This document shows, piece after piece, positions 5,127-5,820 of a stretch of 5,820 nt of DNA. The translations under genes and the position numbers were made by a program. Source of the stretch: an uncultured Bacteroidota bacterium. Lineage in GTDB: Bacteria > Bacteroidota > Bacteroidia > Chitinophagales > Chitinophagaceae. The notes under the pieces are model-generated. The model did not search any database and was not told the origin of the DNA. It worked only from the letters and a program-made list of their open reading frames with translations. The stretch lies in assembly GCA_946480675.1 (NCBI GenBank), contig CAMLKS010000176.1, positions 1-5,820 on the forward strand. Direction: 5' to 3'. How positions within the stretch are numbered: position 1 is the stretch's first letter; each line of letters begins with the position of its first letter.

Positions 5127-5820
5127 ATGATAGGACAACGGATCACGGACTTTTTACAATACCTGAGGTTTGAAAAAAGATATGCACAGCATACCCGTAC
5201 CGCTTATGAAACGGACCTGTCTCAATTTCAGCAATATGCAAAGGCACAATTCGATATAGATGCCGTAGCTGATATTTCCCATTTCCATATACGCAGCTGG
5301 CTGGCCACTTTCAAAGATGAAGGGCTGGCACCACGTAGCATCAACCGGAAGCTTTCGGGGCTTAATTCCTTTTATAAATATTTATTACGACTCGGGGTGG
5401 TTGAAAAGAACCCCGTAAAACAATTGCATGCCCTGCGGTTACCCGATAGGCTACCCATGTACCTGAAAGAACGGGAAATGCAAAACCTGCTGGAAGAAAT
5501 AACCTTTGAGGAGGGCTTTAAGGGTGCTACCGACCGCCTGATATGTGAAATGCTATACAGGCTGGGCATTCGCCGCAGCGAGTTGATAAATATTAAAGAG
5601 AACGATATTGAATGGGGCCTGAAGCAGCTGCGCGTGCTGGGAAAAGGTAATAAAGAACGCCTGGTGCCCCTGAGCAGCGAAATGCTAAACACTTTCAGGG
5701 CATATATACAAGAGAAAAAAAGCCTGCCTGTGGATGATACGCATCATTTATTGGTACTGGAAACCGGCCGACCTTTATACGAAAGTTATGTTTACAGGGT
5801 GGTAAAGCATTATCTGTCAC
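5127..5820 (+). CDS. Xer-type tyrosine recombinase, 3' end beyond window
   Basis: Starts at ATG 5127 and is open to the window edge (231 complete codons); full-length Xer proteins are about 300 residues, so roughly the last quarter is missing. It is a DNA strand-exchange enzyme; XerC/XerD act at dif sites to resolve chromosome dimers. The N-terminal core-binding domain is FLQYLRFEKRYAQHTRTAY (9-27), then SINRKLSGLNSFYKYL (71-86) and NPVKQL (95-100). The catalytic domain shows MLYRLGIRRSELINIK (142-157), with R149 as the first catalytic arginine, and VLGKGNKERLVPL (170-182), with K173 as the catalytic lysine. The HxxR, H/W and tyrosine motifs lie outside the window, so activity cannot be judged. 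No other usual start exists: a stop at 5094-5096 is in frame upstream, and the next ATG (5457) would delete the N-terminal domain. Its position after rpsU favours a housekeeping gene over a mobile integrase. XerC versus XerD cannot be decided here. Confidence 0.93.
   Translation, partial: MIGQRITDFLQYLRFEKRYAQHTRTAYETDLSQFQQYAKAQFDIDAVADISHFHIRSWLATFKDEGLAPRSINRKLSGLNSFYKYLLRLGVVEKNPVKQLHALRLPDRLPMYLKEREMQNLLEEITFEEGFKGATDRLICEMLYRLGIRRSELINIKENDIEWGLKQLRVLGKGNKERLVPLSSEMLNTFRAYIQEKKSLPVDDTHHLLVLETGRPLYESYVYRVVKHYLS

Noticed and set aside
5372..5692. 106-residue minus-strand open frame
   Set aside because: It lies wholly inside the recombinase gene, is rich in Arg/Ser/Phe as expected of an antisense shadow, and has no family features.
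5127..5820. Recombinase as integrase of a mobile element
   Set aside because: There is no tRNA, att-like repeat or cargo gene in view. Placement after rpsU and the Xer-like N-terminus favour a housekeeping gene, although the missing 3' part leaves this open.

Overview
The window looks like chromosomal DNA from a Bacteroidota bacterium, probably the Chitinophagaceae/Chitinophagales side (family level is a guess). The evidence is: promoters resembling the TTG / TAnnTTTG class; start codons almost all lacking Shine-Dalgarno (SD) sequences; a lipoprotein with a C-K-K-E-E N-terminus and a 'DPxAxNYN' cysteine motif common in Bacteroidota surface proteins; and a bS21 (rpsU) gene followed by a Xer-type tyrosine recombinase, an order I recall as conserved in this phylum. 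There are seven genes, two of which are cut or nearly cut by the window edges. I see no mobile element, CRISPR array, tRNA or rRNA.

Layout. At 16-552 (+) lies a small exported protein of unknown function, perhaps NTF2-like. It converges, with only a 6-nt gap, on a four-gene minus-strand block running from about 4701 down to 559: a lipoprotein, riboflavin synthase (ribE), a large CrtI/retinol-saturase-type FAD oxidoreductase, and a GT4 glycosyltransferase. Gaps of 18, 60 and 45 nt suggest co-transcription, possibly helped by weak internal promoters. From about 4726 to 4853 there is a compact divergent promoter region. To its right on the plus strand are rpsU (4854-5048), a strong hairpin with a T-tract, and the first 231 codons of a Xer-type recombinase that runs off the window.

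How it works together. The minus block pairs a flavin-biosynthesis enzyme with a flavin-dependent oxidoreductase; the link is suggestive, not proven. The plus side looks like translation housekeeping.

The most interesting signals are regulatory. (1) rpsU alone has a strong, well-spaced SD, which fits autoregulation by bS21 in a phylum whose anti-SD is normally hidden by bS21. (2) A 13-bp perfect hairpin plus T-tract ends exactly at the recombinase start codon. (3) An 11-bp perfect inverted repeat sits symmetrically inside the spacers of the two divergent promoters. (4) A hairpin with a nested 8-bp direct repeat lies just before the oxidoreductase start. I did not find a wholly new multi-gene system.
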